This document shows, piece after piece, positions 9,007-17,469 of a stretch of DNA of 64,000 nucleotides. The position numbers and the translations under genes are program-made. The notes beneath the pieces are model-generated. The model saw only the letters and a program-made list of their open reading frames with translations, was not told the DNA's origin and did not search any database. Source of the DNA: Actinomycetes bacterium (GTDB lineage Bacteria; Actinomycetota; Thermoleophilia; BMS3ABIN01); contig JAJYXB010000007.1 in NCBI GenBank assembly GCA_021791195.1, forward strand, positions 62,001-126,000. The letters are read 5' to 3'. Position 1 is the first letter of the stretch. Every line of letters starts with the position of its first letter.

Positions 9007-9153
9007 TTGAGGAAGATAGCTATTTTGGCATCCGTGTGGCTGGTCGCTACAGTGTCGCTCGCTTATGGCGCTGTCGCTTTCGGCGATGATCATCATGGTG
9101 GAGGCGGCGACGACGGCGGTCATTGCCAGTACCAGCATCATTGCGATGACTAG
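9007..9153 (+). CDS. Small secreted His/Asp/Gly/Cys-rich peptide, family copy 3
   Basis: A 48-codon gene with a TTG start after GAGAGGAGGTGAACAGG. The signal peptide MRKIAILASVWLVATVSLAY followed by GAVA differs from copy 2 at only a few positions. The mature peptide of about 24 residues starts FGDDHHGGGGDD and ends GHCQYQHHCDD, giving five His, two Cys and several Asp. It has its own promoter at 8904-8941 and no obvious operon partner. Conservation of the signal peptide, ribosome-binding site and residue pattern among three copies argues that the gene is real. The function is unknown. Confidence 0.77.
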   Translation: MRKIAILASVWLVATVSLAYGAVAFGDDHHGGGGDDGGHCQYQHHCDD

Positions 9154-9504
9154 TATCATCTGGACGGAATCGCGTCCCCAGCAATAAATAAGCATGAAAA
9201 AGTCGGGACTTGTATTTGTGCGCTTTGCGTCCCGGCCCGGGTATATGGGGCTGAAGAGTGACTGAAGCTGTCAACTTCGAGTTGCATGTCGAAGCGTGGG
9301 AAGACGCGCCTTAAATCGGGTTGCGGTGCGCCCTGTCTGGAACTCCCGCAAGAAGATTCTCCACGATTTTTTTTAAGCTCCCTGCCTGGTTCATTTCCGG
9401 CTATTTCAGGATTAATCTGATTATTGCATCCGCCCGTAATCATTATTCTTGAATCTGACGATATTTGTAACTAAACCGCTTTAAGCGAGGTGCAGGTAAG
9501 AGCC
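9154..9504. other. Intergenic region after peptide gene 3
   Basis: About 350 bases without a supportable gene. Short GC-rich inverted segments occur at 9203-9237 (GTCGGGAC and GTCCCGGC), which might end the peptide transcript. The minus strand shows GGGACGCAAAGC, a fragment reminiscent of cyclic-di-GMP riboswitches, but the rest of that fold is absent. Confidence 0.4.
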
Positions 9505-9759
9505 ATGTCAGAACAGCATGTAAGAACGTACGCCAAGGAAGCAGATTTTCAACTGGATCATCTTCTGATGCAAAGGGATGGGTATCAGATGGTCTTCATC
9601 TCCAGCAACGTAAAGATCAAGGACAACCACAGGACCAGTCTGGGCGCACGCCTGGCGAGTCTGGTGGAAACCATAAAACCGGCTGCGTTGATGCGGCTGC
9701 TGGCCGGCAGCGGTAATCATCACTGCCGGATCATCGCCGTATACGAGAGGCACAGATAG
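9505..9759 (+). CDS. Hypothetical 84-residue protein
   Basis: A short soluble protein with no recognised domain. The N-terminal third is charged and includes a YAKEADFQLDHLL stretch; the remainder is mixed alpha/beta in character and ends with HHCRIIAVYERHR. The ATG at 9505 follows a weak GAGGTGCAGG site. There is no signal peptide or membrane segment, and the following hairpin at 9791-9821 could terminate it. Coding character is moderate and no function is proposed. Confidence 0.5.
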   Translation: MSEQHVRTYAKEADFQLDHLLMQRDGYQMVFISSNVKIKDNHRTSLGARLASLVETIKPAALMRLLAGSGNHHCRIIAVYERHR

Positions 9760-9790
9760 CGGCCGGTCCCGTAAAATCCATTTATCCGCC

Positions 9791-9821
9791 AACACCCGCT
9801 ACCGCATCGATGGCGGGTGTT
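9791..9821 (+). terminator. Hairpin terminator
   Basis: AACACCCGC pairs with GCGGGTGTT around a 13-base loop and is followed by TGTATTT. It sits 31 bases after the hypothetical gene at 9505-9759. Confidence 0.55.
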
Positions 9822-9866
9822 GTATTTGGGGGCCACCCGTCGATGGCGGGTGTTGCATTTGAGGGC
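9808..9866 (+). repeat. Two-copy tandem repeat, 33-bp period
   Basis: CGATGGCGGGTGTTGTATTT at 9808 recurs at 9841 with one change (T to C) and the flanking GGGGC is also similar. It duplicates the right arm and tail of the terminator hairpin. Confidence 0.6.
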
Positions 9867-9964
9867 GCTGGCGGCCGGCCGGACCATATACTATAGTGGC
9901 CGGTGAAGCCCTGTTTTGCCTGTTCGCAGCGTGCTGCTCAAGCTGAAGAAGAAATCGCTTTTCC

Positions 9965-10058
9965 GGAGGGGTGGCGGAGCCTGGCTGAACGCACCGGTCT
10001 TGAAAACCGGCGAGGGCGGCGACGTCCTCCGTGGGTTCGAATCCCACCCCCTCCGCCA
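9965..10058 (+). tRNA. tRNA-Ser(UGA)
   Basis: The acceptor GGAGGGG (9965-9971) pairs with CCCCTCC (10048-10054), then G and an encoded CCA. The anticodon loop CTTGAAA gives UGA. A long variable arm typical of tRNA-Ser and the T-arm GGGTTCGAATCCC are present. Confidence 0.96.
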
Positions 10059-10087
10059 GATCGATGCCGCTTGAGGTTTTGCACCGA

Positions 10088-10116
10088 TAAAAAGGGGCGG
10101 GTTCAAAACCCACCCC
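10088..10116 (-). terminator. Rho-independent terminator of the HdeD-like gene
   Basis: On the minus strand GGGGTGGGTT pairs with AACCCGCCCC around a three-base loop and is followed by TTTTTA. It lies just after the stop of the HdeD-like gene. Confidence 0.75.
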
Positions 10117-10150
10117 GGATATGCGGGCATTTTGCGCTCCGGCCGCCGGC

Positions 10151-10741
10151 TCACATGGGCCGCGGCAGCTCTTCCGGATGGCTGTGCATCTCCCAGGCGA
10201 GCACCATCAGCGCCCAGCCGTCGAATATCAGGTAGATGCCTACCAGCAGACCGATTGCCCAGGCAGCCGAGCTTGGCAGGCCCGTCCAGATCAGGACGCC
10301 GAGCACGAACGAAACCAGACCATTGAACAGCATCCAGCCGCGCCCCCGCACATTAGCCACTATCGAACCAACGACATTGGCGGCGCCCTGGACCACGAAG
10401 AAAATGCCTAGCATCAGCGTCAGCGTCAAAGTCCCGGCCGCTGGCCTCGCAACCAGAAACACTCCCGCAATCAGGAACACCAGCGCCATGAACAGCCGCA
10501 GAAGGAAATCTCCCAGACCCCTGGAGCTGAACATGTGCACCACCCTGCCGGCGCCGCCCACCAGCAACAGGATCCCCAGGAACAGATCGATGCTGACCGA
10601 AGTAACGACCGGGAATATGATCGCCAGCGCACCCAGCACCAGCATGACGGCGCCAAGCGCTATCAACCAGCTCCACTTGATCCGGGGAACATCATAAACA
10701 TGCATATGCGGTTGTGGTGATACCATCCCTGGTTGAGCCAT
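10151..10741 (-). CDS. HdeD/DUF308-family membrane protein
   Basis: A 196-residue protein with six predicted membrane helices arranged as three similar pairs, as in HdeD-type DUF308 proteins. Repeated hallmarks are the GALAIIFP turn after the first helix and later G-x-F and ARP turns. HdeD proteins are linked to acid resistance in E. coli, but the biochemical role is unsettled. The ATG at 10741 is chosen because AGGAGGGCGAAA precedes it. A rho-independent terminator follows the stop. The gene is monocistronic and convergent with the tRNA-Ser gene. Confidence 0.8.
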   Translation of the reverse strand: MAQPGMVSPQPHMHVYDVPRIKWSWLIALGAVMLVLGALAIIFPVVTSVSIDLFLGILLLVGGAGRVVHMFSSRGLGDFLLRLFMALVFLIAGVFLVARPAAGTLTLTLMLGIFFVVQGAANVVGSIVANVRGRGWMLFNGLVSFVLGVLIWTGLPSSAAWAIGLLVGIYLIFDGWALMVLAWEMHSHPEELPRPM

Positions 10742-10955
10742 TTTCGCCCTCCTTCTGGATGCGGACTCAAGGCCCGCTGTTTCCAATTTCCGCGCTATGT
10801 TTCATATACCCCCAAACTGCCGTAATTCTCAGCATCAGGGCTGGGAATTTTCCCGTATTGTCGGCGTCCATCCATTTAAAAATCCCAGCAAAACAAGCTT
10901 GTTCCATCTGATACAAATAATAAGAAAGTTTAATGAACTGTGAGCCGCTTGCGTC

Positions 10956-10984
10956 TTGAAGTGGCGGTCGGGTACAGATAAAAT
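10956..10984 (+). promoter_or_regulatory. Sigma-70-like promoter without an obvious gene
   Basis: TTGAAG, a 17-base spacer and TAAAAT. No open frame with a ribosome-binding site follows before adk, so it may drive a non-coding RNA or a long adk leader. Confidence 0.35.
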
Positions 10985-11238
10985 AGCGACTGCAGTGCTT
11001 GCCGGACCGAACCCGGCTAGCGTTTTCAGCCAGGGGCTACGCTTGCGGGCATGGAGCGGGCGACGGCGGCAGAGGCCCTCATAAGCGGCCCCGATCGCCA
11101 GAGCTTTCGGTATCAGATCCGCCGAAACAATCTTGTACGCGACCTGGAATTTTTCGCGCTCTAATTACGGGATTGCGGACGGCTGCACGGCGGTTCCGGA
11201 CTTTTCACAACGGCTTGGAGCGGGAGTCTTTCCCCGTC

Positions 11239-11267
11239 TTGACAAACCCGCATGAGGGATATTTAAT
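11239..11267 (+). promoter_or_regulatory. Probable adk promoter
   Basis: A consensus TTGACA (11239-11244), a 17-base spacer and TTTAAT (11262-11267) are placed about 155 bases before the adk start. Confidence 0.6.
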
Positions 11268-11421
11268 ACCCCCTGCGGTAAGCCAGCTGATTAGCGCCGG
11301 AAAATACCGGTGTCTTGGTTCATTTATTTCTTTAGCCTTTTGAAGCGCCGGGGTAGCCAGGTCCACACCGGAATTTATGGCCCACCCCGGGTTTGTCGTG
11401 CAATCTGACTTGGAGGCAAGT

Positions 11422-12066
11422 GTGAAACTGGTACTGCTTGGAGCGCCGGGGGCTGGCAAGGGAACGCAGGCGAAGAAGCTCATCGAAAAAAACGCCATTC
11501 CACAAATCTCTACCGGCGACCTCCTCAGGGCCGCTGTCGCCGCTGAAACCGAACTTGGGCGCGAAGCGAAATCCTTCATGGAAAAGGGCGAGCTTGTGCC
11601 CGACACCGTCGTGCTTGGCATGGTGGAGGAGCGGCTGGGGCAGGATGACTGCCAGCAGGGTTACATCCTCGACGGTTTCCCGCGCAACACAGCGCAGGCT
11701 GAAGCGCTCGACCAGATGCTGGCTTCGCTGTCCATGGAGCTCGACGCGGCGCTCAGCGTCGACGTCCCCCTGGAGGACCTGATGAAGCGGCTGACCGGGC
11801 GGCGCACCTGCCGCGATTGCGGCCAGATGTACAACATCTATTTCAGCGCGCCAGCCGAGGAAGGCAAATGCGACAAATGCGGCGGCGAGCTTTACCAGCG
11901 CGACGACGACCAGGAAGCCACAATCAGCAAGCGGCTTGAGGTTTACAATGAACAGACCGCGCCGCTGATCGATTACTACGCAAGCAAAGGAATCCTCAAG
12001 TCCGTCAGCGGCACGGGAGATATCGAGGAGATCTTCGCCAATGTCTGCGCCACACTCGGCCTTTAG
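11422..12066 (+). CDS. adk: Adenylate kinase, zinc-LID type
   Basis: A 214-residue enzyme interconverting ATP plus AMP with two ADP. The P-loop GAPGAGKGT is at residues 7-15, the AMP-binding region ISTGDLLR follows, and DGFPRN is in the centre. The LID carries CRDCG and CDKCG, four cysteines that bind zinc in long-form enzymes. The GTG at 11422 is chosen because TTGGAGGCAA precedes it and it places the P-loop correctly; the longer ATG-started reading adds an unconserved 15 residues. A terminator overlaps the 3' end, so it is transcribed separately from sat. Confidence 0.96.
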   Translation: MKLVLLGAPGAGKGTQAKKLIEKNAIPQISTGDLLRAAVAAETELGREAKSFMEKGELVPDTVVLGMVEERLGQDDCQQGYILDGFPRNTAQAEALDQMLASLSMELDAALSVDVPLEDLMKRLTGRRTCRDCGQMYNIYFSAPAEEGKCDKCGGELYQRDDDQEATISKRLEVYNEQTAPLIDYYASKGILKSVSGTGDIEEIFANVCATLGL

Positions 12067-12083
12067 AGTGCGGCGCTTTTTTT
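12047..12083 (+). terminator. Rho-independent terminator of adk
   Basis: GCGCCACACTC pairs with GAGTGCGGCGC (one mismatch) and is followed by seven T. The left arm lies inside the adk coding end. Confidence 0.85.
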
Positions 12084-12137
12084 GCAGGTACAACCGGGAA
12101 TCACGGACAGGCTCGATTATCACAGGAGGATGATGAC

Positions 12138-13352
12138 ATGGCGTTAGTCAATCCACACGGAAAAGACAAGGTGCTCAGGCCGTTGCTGCTTACGGGCGCC
12201 GAACTGGCGGCCGAGAAGGAGAAAGCCGCCACGCTCAACCAGGTTAACATCAGCTCGCGCGAGACCGGCGACCTGATCATGATGGGTATCGGCGGATTCA
12301 CCCCACTGACCGGCTTCATGACCAAGGCTGACTGGCAGGGCGTCTGCGACAGCTTTACGATGGCGGACGGCACTTTCTGGCCGATTCCGATCACCGTCTC
12401 GACTACTCAGGGCCAGGCGGACAGCATCAAGGACGGCGAAGAGATCGCGCTGGTGTCGGAGGAGACCGGCGAGGTCATGGCCACCATGCAGGTGACCGAG
12501 AAGTACACGATCGACAAGGAGCACGAGTGCCAGCAGGTCTACAAGACCAATGAGATGGAGCATCCCGGTGTGGCCATGGTCATGAACCAGGCCGATGTCA
12601 ACCTTGCCGGCCCTGTCAAGGTCCTGAGCGAAGGCAACTTCCCTGCCGATTATCCCGCTATCTACCTGCGCCCGGCTGAGACGCGTGCCATTTTCGAAGA
12701 AAAGGGCTGGAACACGGTAGCCGCTTTCCAGACCAGGAACCCGATGCACCGCTCGCACGAGTACCTGGCCAAGATCGCCATCGAGACGCTTGACGGCGTT
12801 TTCATCCACATGCTCCTGGGCAAGCTGAAGCCGGGCGACATCCCCTCGGATACGCGCCAGGAAGCGATCGATACGCTCATCGAGCACTACTTCGTCAAGG
12901 ATACGGTTGCTGTGGGCGGCTATCCGCTGGACATGCGTTACGCCGGTCCGCGTGAGGCGCTGCTGCACGCGCTCTTCCGCCAGAACTACGGCTGCAGTCA
13001 TCTGATCGTCGGCCGCGACCATGCCGGTGTCGGCGACTACTACGGCCCCTTCGACGCGCATCATATCTTCGATGAGATCCCGGCGGGTTCGCTTGAAACC
13101 CAGCCGCTGAAGATCGACTGGACCTTCTATTGCACCAAATGCGACGGCATGGCTTCGATGAAGACCTGCCCGCATGGCAAGGAGGACCGCCTGCTGCTCT
13201 CCGGCACCAAGCTGCGCAAGATGCTCTCCGAGGGCGACGACGTGCCCGACCACTTCAGCCGTCCCGAGGTGCTGACCATCCTGCGCGCCTATTACGAGAG
13301 TCTGACCGAGAAGGTCGAGATCAAGACGCACAAATACTCGGAAGGAATGTAG
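12138..13352 (+). CDS. sat: Sulfate adenylyltransferase (ATP sulfurylase)
   Basis: A 404-residue dissimilatory-type ATP sulfurylase catalysing ATP plus sulfate to APS and pyrophosphate, or the reverse. Signature motifs are [13 protein letters not shown] near residue 197, [12 protein letters not shown] near 293 and a cysteine set [13 protein letters not shown] near 332 that binds zinc in these homologues. The ATG follows CACAGGAGGATGATGAC. It heads the sat-aprBA-qmoABC cluster on the same strand, 161 bases before aprB, with its own upstream region after the adk terminator. Confidence 0.97.
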   Translation: MALVNPHGKDKVLRPLLLTGAELAAEKEKAATLNQVNISSRETGDLIMMGIGGFTPLTGFMTKADWQGVCDSFTMADGTFWPIPITVSTTQGQADSIKDGEEIALVSEETGEVMATMQVTEKYTIDKEHECQQVYKTNEMEHPGVAMVMNQADVNLAGPVKVLSEGNFPADYPAIYLRPAETRAIFEEKGWNTVAAFQTRNPMHRSHEYLAKIAIETLDGVFIHMLLGKLKPGDIPSDTRQEAIDTLIEHYFVKDTVAVGGYPLDMRYAGPREALLHALFRQNYGCSHLIVGRDHAGVGDYYGPFDAHHIFDEIPAGSLETQPLKIDWTFYCTKCDGMASMKTCPHGKEDRLLLSGTKLRKMLSEGDDVPDHFSRPEVLTILRAYYESLTEKVEIKTHKYSEGM

Positions 13353-13513
13353 GCCCAAGAAACCGGCGTGGCGCCGCAGGCGCCGCAATCCAAAGGCAAA
13401 CATTTGTAAAATCTAATCCCGCGAGAGGGGGTGCAGGAAAGACAGCCAGAGATTCTGTTAACCAAGGCACTTAAAAACACTTATTATCAACTCGAAGGAG
13501 GTTGGAAAACGAA

Positions 13514-13921
13514 ATGCCTAGTTTCGTAATCACCGAAAAGTGCGACGGCTGCAAGGGTCAGGACAAGACCGCTTGCATGTACATTTGCCCGCACGACCTG
13601 ATGACGCTGGACAAGGAAAGAATGAAGGCTCACAATCAGGAGCCGGAGCAGTGCTGGGAATGCTACAACTGCGTGAAGATCTGCCCGCAGCAGGCGATCG
13701 AGGTCCGCGCGTATGCCGACTTCGCGCCGCTGGGCGCCGCAGTCATCCCGATGCGCGGCACCGATTCCATCATGTGGACCGTCAAGTTCCGCAACGGCAC
13801 GCTGAAGCGGTTCAAGTTCCCCATCCGGCTCATCCCGGAGGGCACCGTGGATCCGTATGCCGGCAAACCCGAACCCAACTACGACAACCTGAAGAAGTCT
13901 GTCTTCTTCACGACGGCCTAG
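13514..13921 (+). CDS. aprB: Adenylylsulfate reductase, beta subunit
   Basis: A 135-residue iron-sulfur subunit. Two [4Fe-4S] motifs are visible: CDGCKGQDKTACMYICP near residue 10 and CWECYNCVKICP near 47. The remaining C-terminal part wraps around AprA in known structures. AprBA converts APS plus two electrons to sulfite plus AMP, reversibly, in the cytoplasm. The ATG at 13514 is preferred over TTG at 13502, though GAAGGAGG lies about 12 bases ahead of the ATG. aprA follows after 17 bases. Confidence 0.96.
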   Translation: MPSFVITEKCDGCKGQDKTACMYICPHDLMTLDKERMKAHNQEPEQCWECYNCVKICPQQAIEVRAYADFAPLGAAVIPMRGTDSIMWTVKFRNGTLKRFKFPIRLIPEGTVDPYAGKPEPNYDNLKKSVFFTTA

Positions 13922-13938
13922 TAAAGGAGGCGTAAACA

Positions 13939-15939
13939 GTGGAAGTAGAAAAGAATGAATTCCGGTTTGTAGAGAAGCCGGCGGTTGAAGAAGTCAACTG
14001 TGACTTTCTCATCATTGGCGGCGGCATGTCCGGCGCCGGCGCCGCCTTCGAGGCCTGCCGCTGGGCAACCCCGAAGGGCAAGAAAGTAGTCATGGTCGAC
14101 AAGGCCGCTGTCGAGCGCTCCGGCGCTGTGGCACAGGGCCTCTCGGCTATCAACACCTACATCGGCGACAACGACGTCCAGGACTATGTGCGCATGGTCC
14201 GCGCCGACCTGATGGGCATCATCCGCGAGGATCTGGTCTGGGACCTCGGCCGCATGGTCGACGATTCCGTGCATCTGTTCGAGGAATGGGGCCTGCCGAT
14301 CTGGAAGAAGGACGATGAGGGCCATTCCATGGACGGCCACCAGGCGCGCGACGCTGGCAAGCCGGCGCTGAAAGACGGCGGCATCCCGGTCCGCTCCGGC
14401 AAGTGGCAGATCATGATCAACGGCGAGTCCTACAAGGCCATCGTCGCCGAGGTCGCCAAGAAGTCGCTCGACTTCAACCGCGAGGCCACCGGCATGGATC
14501 AGAACCTGTATGAGCGTGTGTTCTGCACCCGCCTGCTGATGGACGCGAGCGAGCCCAACCGCGTCGCTGGCGCCATCGGCTTCAGCGTCCGTGAGAACAA
14601 GGTATATGTCTTCAAGGCCAACGCCGTTCTCAACGGCTCTGGCGGCGCAGTCAACGTCTTCCGGCCGCGGTCGGTCGGCGAGGGCATGGGCCGCGCCTGG
14701 TTCCCCGTGTGGAACTCCGGCTCCGGTTACGCCATGGGCGCCATGGCCGGCGCCGAGCTGACCCTGATGGAGAACCGTTTCGTCCCGATGCGTTTCAAGG
14801 ACGGTTACGGCCCGGTCGGCGCGTGGTTCCTGTTCTTCAAGGCGCAGGCCACCAACGCGCTGGGCGAGGATTATTGCGCCAAGCATGCGGATGCCATCCA
14901 TGAGCAGTTTGCTCCGTATGATGAGCCGATGGGTACCGCCCTGCGTAACCACGCAGCCATGATCGAGATGAAGGCCGGCAACGGTCCGATCATGATGCAC
15001 ACCGACAAGGCCATGGCGAAGCTGGCTGAGACGATGGACGAGAAATCGCTCAAGCACCTCGAGGCTGAGGCTTGGGAAGATTTCCTCGACATGACTATCG
15101 CCCAGGCTGGCCTGTGGGCGGCGCAGGATGTGGAACCGGACAAGGTTCCGTCCGAACTGATGCCGTCCGAGCCGTATCTGCTCGGCTCGCACGCTGGCTG
15201 CGCCGGCTTCTGGGTGAGCGGCCCCGGCGACATCCCGGGTGCTCCCGAGGAATGGTCTTGGGGCTACAACCGCATGTCAACCGTCAACGGTTTGTTCATG
15301 TCTGGTGACGTGGTCGGCGCTTCCGGCCACAAGTTCTCCTCCGGCTCGCACGCCGAAGGCAGGATCGCCGGCAAGAACGCGGTCGCCTGGATCCTCGACC
15401 ACGAGGACTACTCGCCGACCATCGCCGAGAGCATCGACGAGCTGGTGGCTGAGATCTACCTGCCGATGGAGATCTACGGCAAGTATGTCGCCTACACCAC
15501 CGCGCCCGACGTGGTCGACGTCAACCCGCATTACATCCGTCCGCGGATGCTGCAGTTCCGTCTGATGAAGATCATGGACGAGTATGTGGGCGGAATCTCC
15601 ACCTACTACACGACCAGCGGTACCCTGCTGAAGGTCGGCCTCGAGAAGCTCGAAGGCCTCAAGGAGGATGCCGCCTACCTGGCCGCCGCCAACCTTCACG
15701 AGCTGCTGCGCTGCTGGGAGAACTGGCACCGCATCTGGGCCGCTGAGGCTCACGCGCGTCACATCCAGTTCAGGGAAGAGAGCCGGTACCCCGGTTACTA
15801 CTACCGTGGCGACTTCCCGGGCATTAATGACGCCGAGTGGAAGTGCTTCACCAACTCCAGATGGACGGCGGAGAATGGCTGGGAGCACAAGAAGGTACCG
15901 TACGTCGAGCTCGTCGGGGCTCCGACGCCTGCTGCCTGA
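13939..15939 (+). CDS. aprA: Adenylylsulfate reductase, alpha subunit
   Basis: A 666-residue flavoprotein of the fumarate reductase/AprA family. The FAD-binding motif IIGGGMSGAGAAFEA lies near residue 30, and ERSGAVAQGLSAINTYIG follows at about 57. The FAD site of AprA binds APS and forms the FAD-sulfite adduct. The start is GTG with AAAGGAGGCG upstream. It is translationally close to aprB and separated from qmoA by 260 bases that contain a strong hairpin. Nothing in the sequence separates the oxidative from the reductive form; phylogeny would be needed. Confidence 0.97.
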   Translation: MEVEKNEFRFVEKPAVEEVNCDFLIIGGGMSGAGAAFEACRWATPKGKKVVMVDKAAVERSGAVAQGLSAINTYIGDNDVQDYVRMVRADLMGIIREDLVWDLGRMVDDSVHLFEEWGLPIWKKDDEGHSMDGHQARDAGKPALKDGGIPVRSGKWQIMINGESYKAIVAEVAKKSLDFNREATGMDQNLYERVFCTRLLMDASEPNRVAGAIGFSVRENKVYVFKANAVLNGSGGAVNVFRPRSVGEGMGRAWFPVWNSGSGYAMGAMAGAELTLMENRFVPMRFKDGYGPVGAWFLFFKAQATNALGEDYCAKHADAIHEQFAPYDEPMGTALRNHAAMIEMKAGNGPIMMHTDKAMAKLAETMDEKSLKHLEAEAWEDFLDMTIAQAGLWAAQDVEPDKVPSELMPSEPYLLGSHAGCAGFWVSGPGDIPGAPEEWSWGYNRMSTVNGLFMSGDVVGASGHKFSSGSHAEGRIAGKNAVAWILDHEDYSPTIAESIDELVAEIYLPMEIYGKYVAYTTAPDVVDVNPHYIRPRMLQFRLMKIMDEYVGGISTYYTTSGTLLKVGLEKLEGLKEDAAYLAAANLHELLRCWENWHRIWAAEAHARHIQFREESRYPGYYYRGDFPGINDAEWKCFTNSRWTAENGWEHKKVPYVELVGAPTPAA

Positions 15940-15985
15940 TCAGGGCTGCCTGAGACCGGTAAATCCGGTTTAAACAGAGGTAAAC

Positions 15986-16017
15986 GGGCGGGATGGGCTT
16001 CGATGCCCATCCCGCCC
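15986..16017 (+). promoter_or_regulatory. Strong stem-loop between aprA and qmoA
   Basis: A perfect 13-bp inverted repeat, GGGCGGGATGGGC and GCCCATCCCGCCC, with a six-base loop TTCGAT. No T-run follows, so it is more likely an RNA-stability or processing element, or partial attenuator, than a full terminator. Confidence 0.55.
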
Positions 16018-16199
16018 TCATGCGGCAAACCCGGCTTGTTTCAAGCTGTCGCATGACGAACCCAGATCCGCCCAGGCTGGATTCGTGATTCGATTGCGCG
16101 AGCTAAACGAGGCTGCCTTTATTATCGAATTCTGATCAGGCTTTGATTGATCCGGAATTCGTCGGTTCGTTATTTGACACTGTTGTTTGGAGGTTCGTT

Positions 16200-17468
16200 A
16201 TGGCAGACAAGGTTTTAGTCATCGGAGGCGGCATCAGCGGCATCACCGCCGCTGTTGAAGCCGCCGAGGCGGGACTCGAGACCGTCATCGTCGAGAAGAA
16301 TCCTTATCTCGGCGGCCGCGTTTCCCAGCTATATAAATATTTTCCCAAGCTTTGCCCCCCGTACTGCGGGCTGGAGATCAACTTCCGCCGCATCAAGCAG
16401 AATCCGAAGATCAGCTACTTCACGCTGGCCGAGGTGGAGAGCATCTCCGGAAGTGAAGGCGACTTCACCGCCCAGGTCAGGGTCAATCCGCGCTATGTCA
16501 ACGAAAAATGCACCAACTGCGGCGAATGCGCCGCCGCCTGTCCGGCGCAGCGGGCGGATGATTACAATTATGGCATGAAGTCAACAACTGCCATCTACCT
16601 GCCGCACGATCTGGCCTTTCCCATGCGCTACGTCCTGGACAAGAGCGCCTGCGGCTCCGGCTGCCAGGCCTGCGCCGACGCCTGCGCTTACGGCGCCATC
16701 GACCTGAACATGGAGCCGAAGACGATGGAGATCAAGGCCTCCAGCATCGTCATGGCAACCGGCTGGAACCCCTACGACGCATCCAGGATCGAGAATCTCG
16801 GTTTCGGCGTGATCCCCAACGTGATCACCAACGTGATGATGGAACGGCTGGCCGCGCCAAACGGACCGACGAAGGGCAGGATCCTGCGTCCTTCCGACGG
16901 CAAGGAGGTCAAGAAGATCGCCTTCGCCCAGTGTGCCGGCAGCCGCGACGAGAACAACCTCCCGTACTGCTCGGCTATCTGCTGCATGGCCTCGCTAAAG
17001 CAGGCTACCTACCTGCGGGACGCTGATGCAGAATCGACTGCGGAGATCTTTTACATCGACCTGCGTGCGCCGGGGAAATATGAAGACTTTCTCCGCCGGC
17101 TGCAGGAGGACGAGAACGTTGCCCTGACCAAGGGCAAAGTGGCCAAGATCGAGGAGGATGCCGCAACCGGCGATCCGGTGGTCACGGTCGAGGATGTCCT
17201 CGGCGGCGGCAAGATCAGGAAACAGTTTGACCTGGTGGTCCTGGCGGCGGGCATGGAGCCGGCGGCCAAAGGCGTCAAGATGCCGATGGCGGTTTCTTTC
17301 GAGGGTAACGGTTTCGTGGACGGCGACGGTCTGGCCGCGGGCATCTCGGTTTGCGGCGTGGCCCGCCGGCCTGACGATGTCTCCACTTCGGTGCAGGACG
17401 CCACCAGTGCAGCCCTGGCCTGCCTGCAGACAAGCGCCAGAGCACTAGAGACGGCTGGAGGTAACTAG
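16200..17468 (+). CDS. qmoA: Quinone-interacting membrane-bound oxidoreductase subunit A
   Basis: A 422-residue HdrA-like flavoprotein. The N-terminal FAD motif VIGGGISGITAA is at residues 7-18. A KLCPPYCGLEINFRR segment follows, then ferredoxin-type cysteines CTNCGECAAACP and a second cluster CGSGCQACADACAYGAI. QmoABC connects the AprBA reaction to the quinone pool. The ATG at 16200 follows TTTGGAGGTTCGTT. The stop is one base before the qmoB ATG, which indicates translational coupling. The closest relatives are QmoA and HdrA; the context decides for QmoA. Confidence 0.94.
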   Translation: MADKVLVIGGGISGITAAVEAAEAGLETVIVEKNPYLGGRVSQLYKYFPKLCPPYCGLEINFRRIKQNPKISYFTLAEVESISGSEGDFTAQVRVNPRYVNEKCTNCGECAAACPAQRADDYNYGMKSTTAIYLPHDLAFPMRYVLDKSACGSGCQACADACAYGAIDLNMEPKTMEIKASSIVMATGWNPYDASRIENLGFGVIPNVITNVMMERLAAPNGPTKGRILRPSDGKEVKKIAFAQCAGSRDENNLPYCSAICCMASLKQATYLRDADAESTAEIFYIDLRAPGKYEDFLRRLQEDENVALTKGKVAKIEEDAATGDPVVTVEDVLGGGKIRKQFDLVVLAAGMEPAAKGVKMPMAVSFEGNGFVDGDGLAAGISVCGVARRPDDVSTSVQDATSAALACLQTSARALETAGGN

Positions 17469-17469
17469 G

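Larger units (their letters stand above)
10742..11421. other. Long intergenic region upstream of adk
   Basis: About 680 bases without a convincing protein gene. It contains two sigma-70-like promoters on the plus strand (10956-10984 and 11239-11267). The 250 bases between them are GC-rich with several short inverted repeats, but lack hallmarks of SRP RNA, RNase P RNA or tmRNA. Confidence 0.45.

Noticed and set aside
9203-9330. Possible cyclic-di-GMP riboswitch on the minus strand (GGGACGCAAAGC)
   Set aside because: The partner motif GGCAAACC and the remaining stems are missing, and no gene lies downstream in the right direction.
10985-11238. Possible SRP RNA, 6S RNA or other housekeeping RNA
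   Set aside because: No GGAAGGAAGC-like SRP tetraloop region, no RNase P core and no tmRNA tag frame could be found.
12144-13403. Long open frame antisense to sat
   Set aside because: It exactly shadows the sat gene, has no ribosome-binding site and no recognisable domain; GC-rich codon bias produces such frames.
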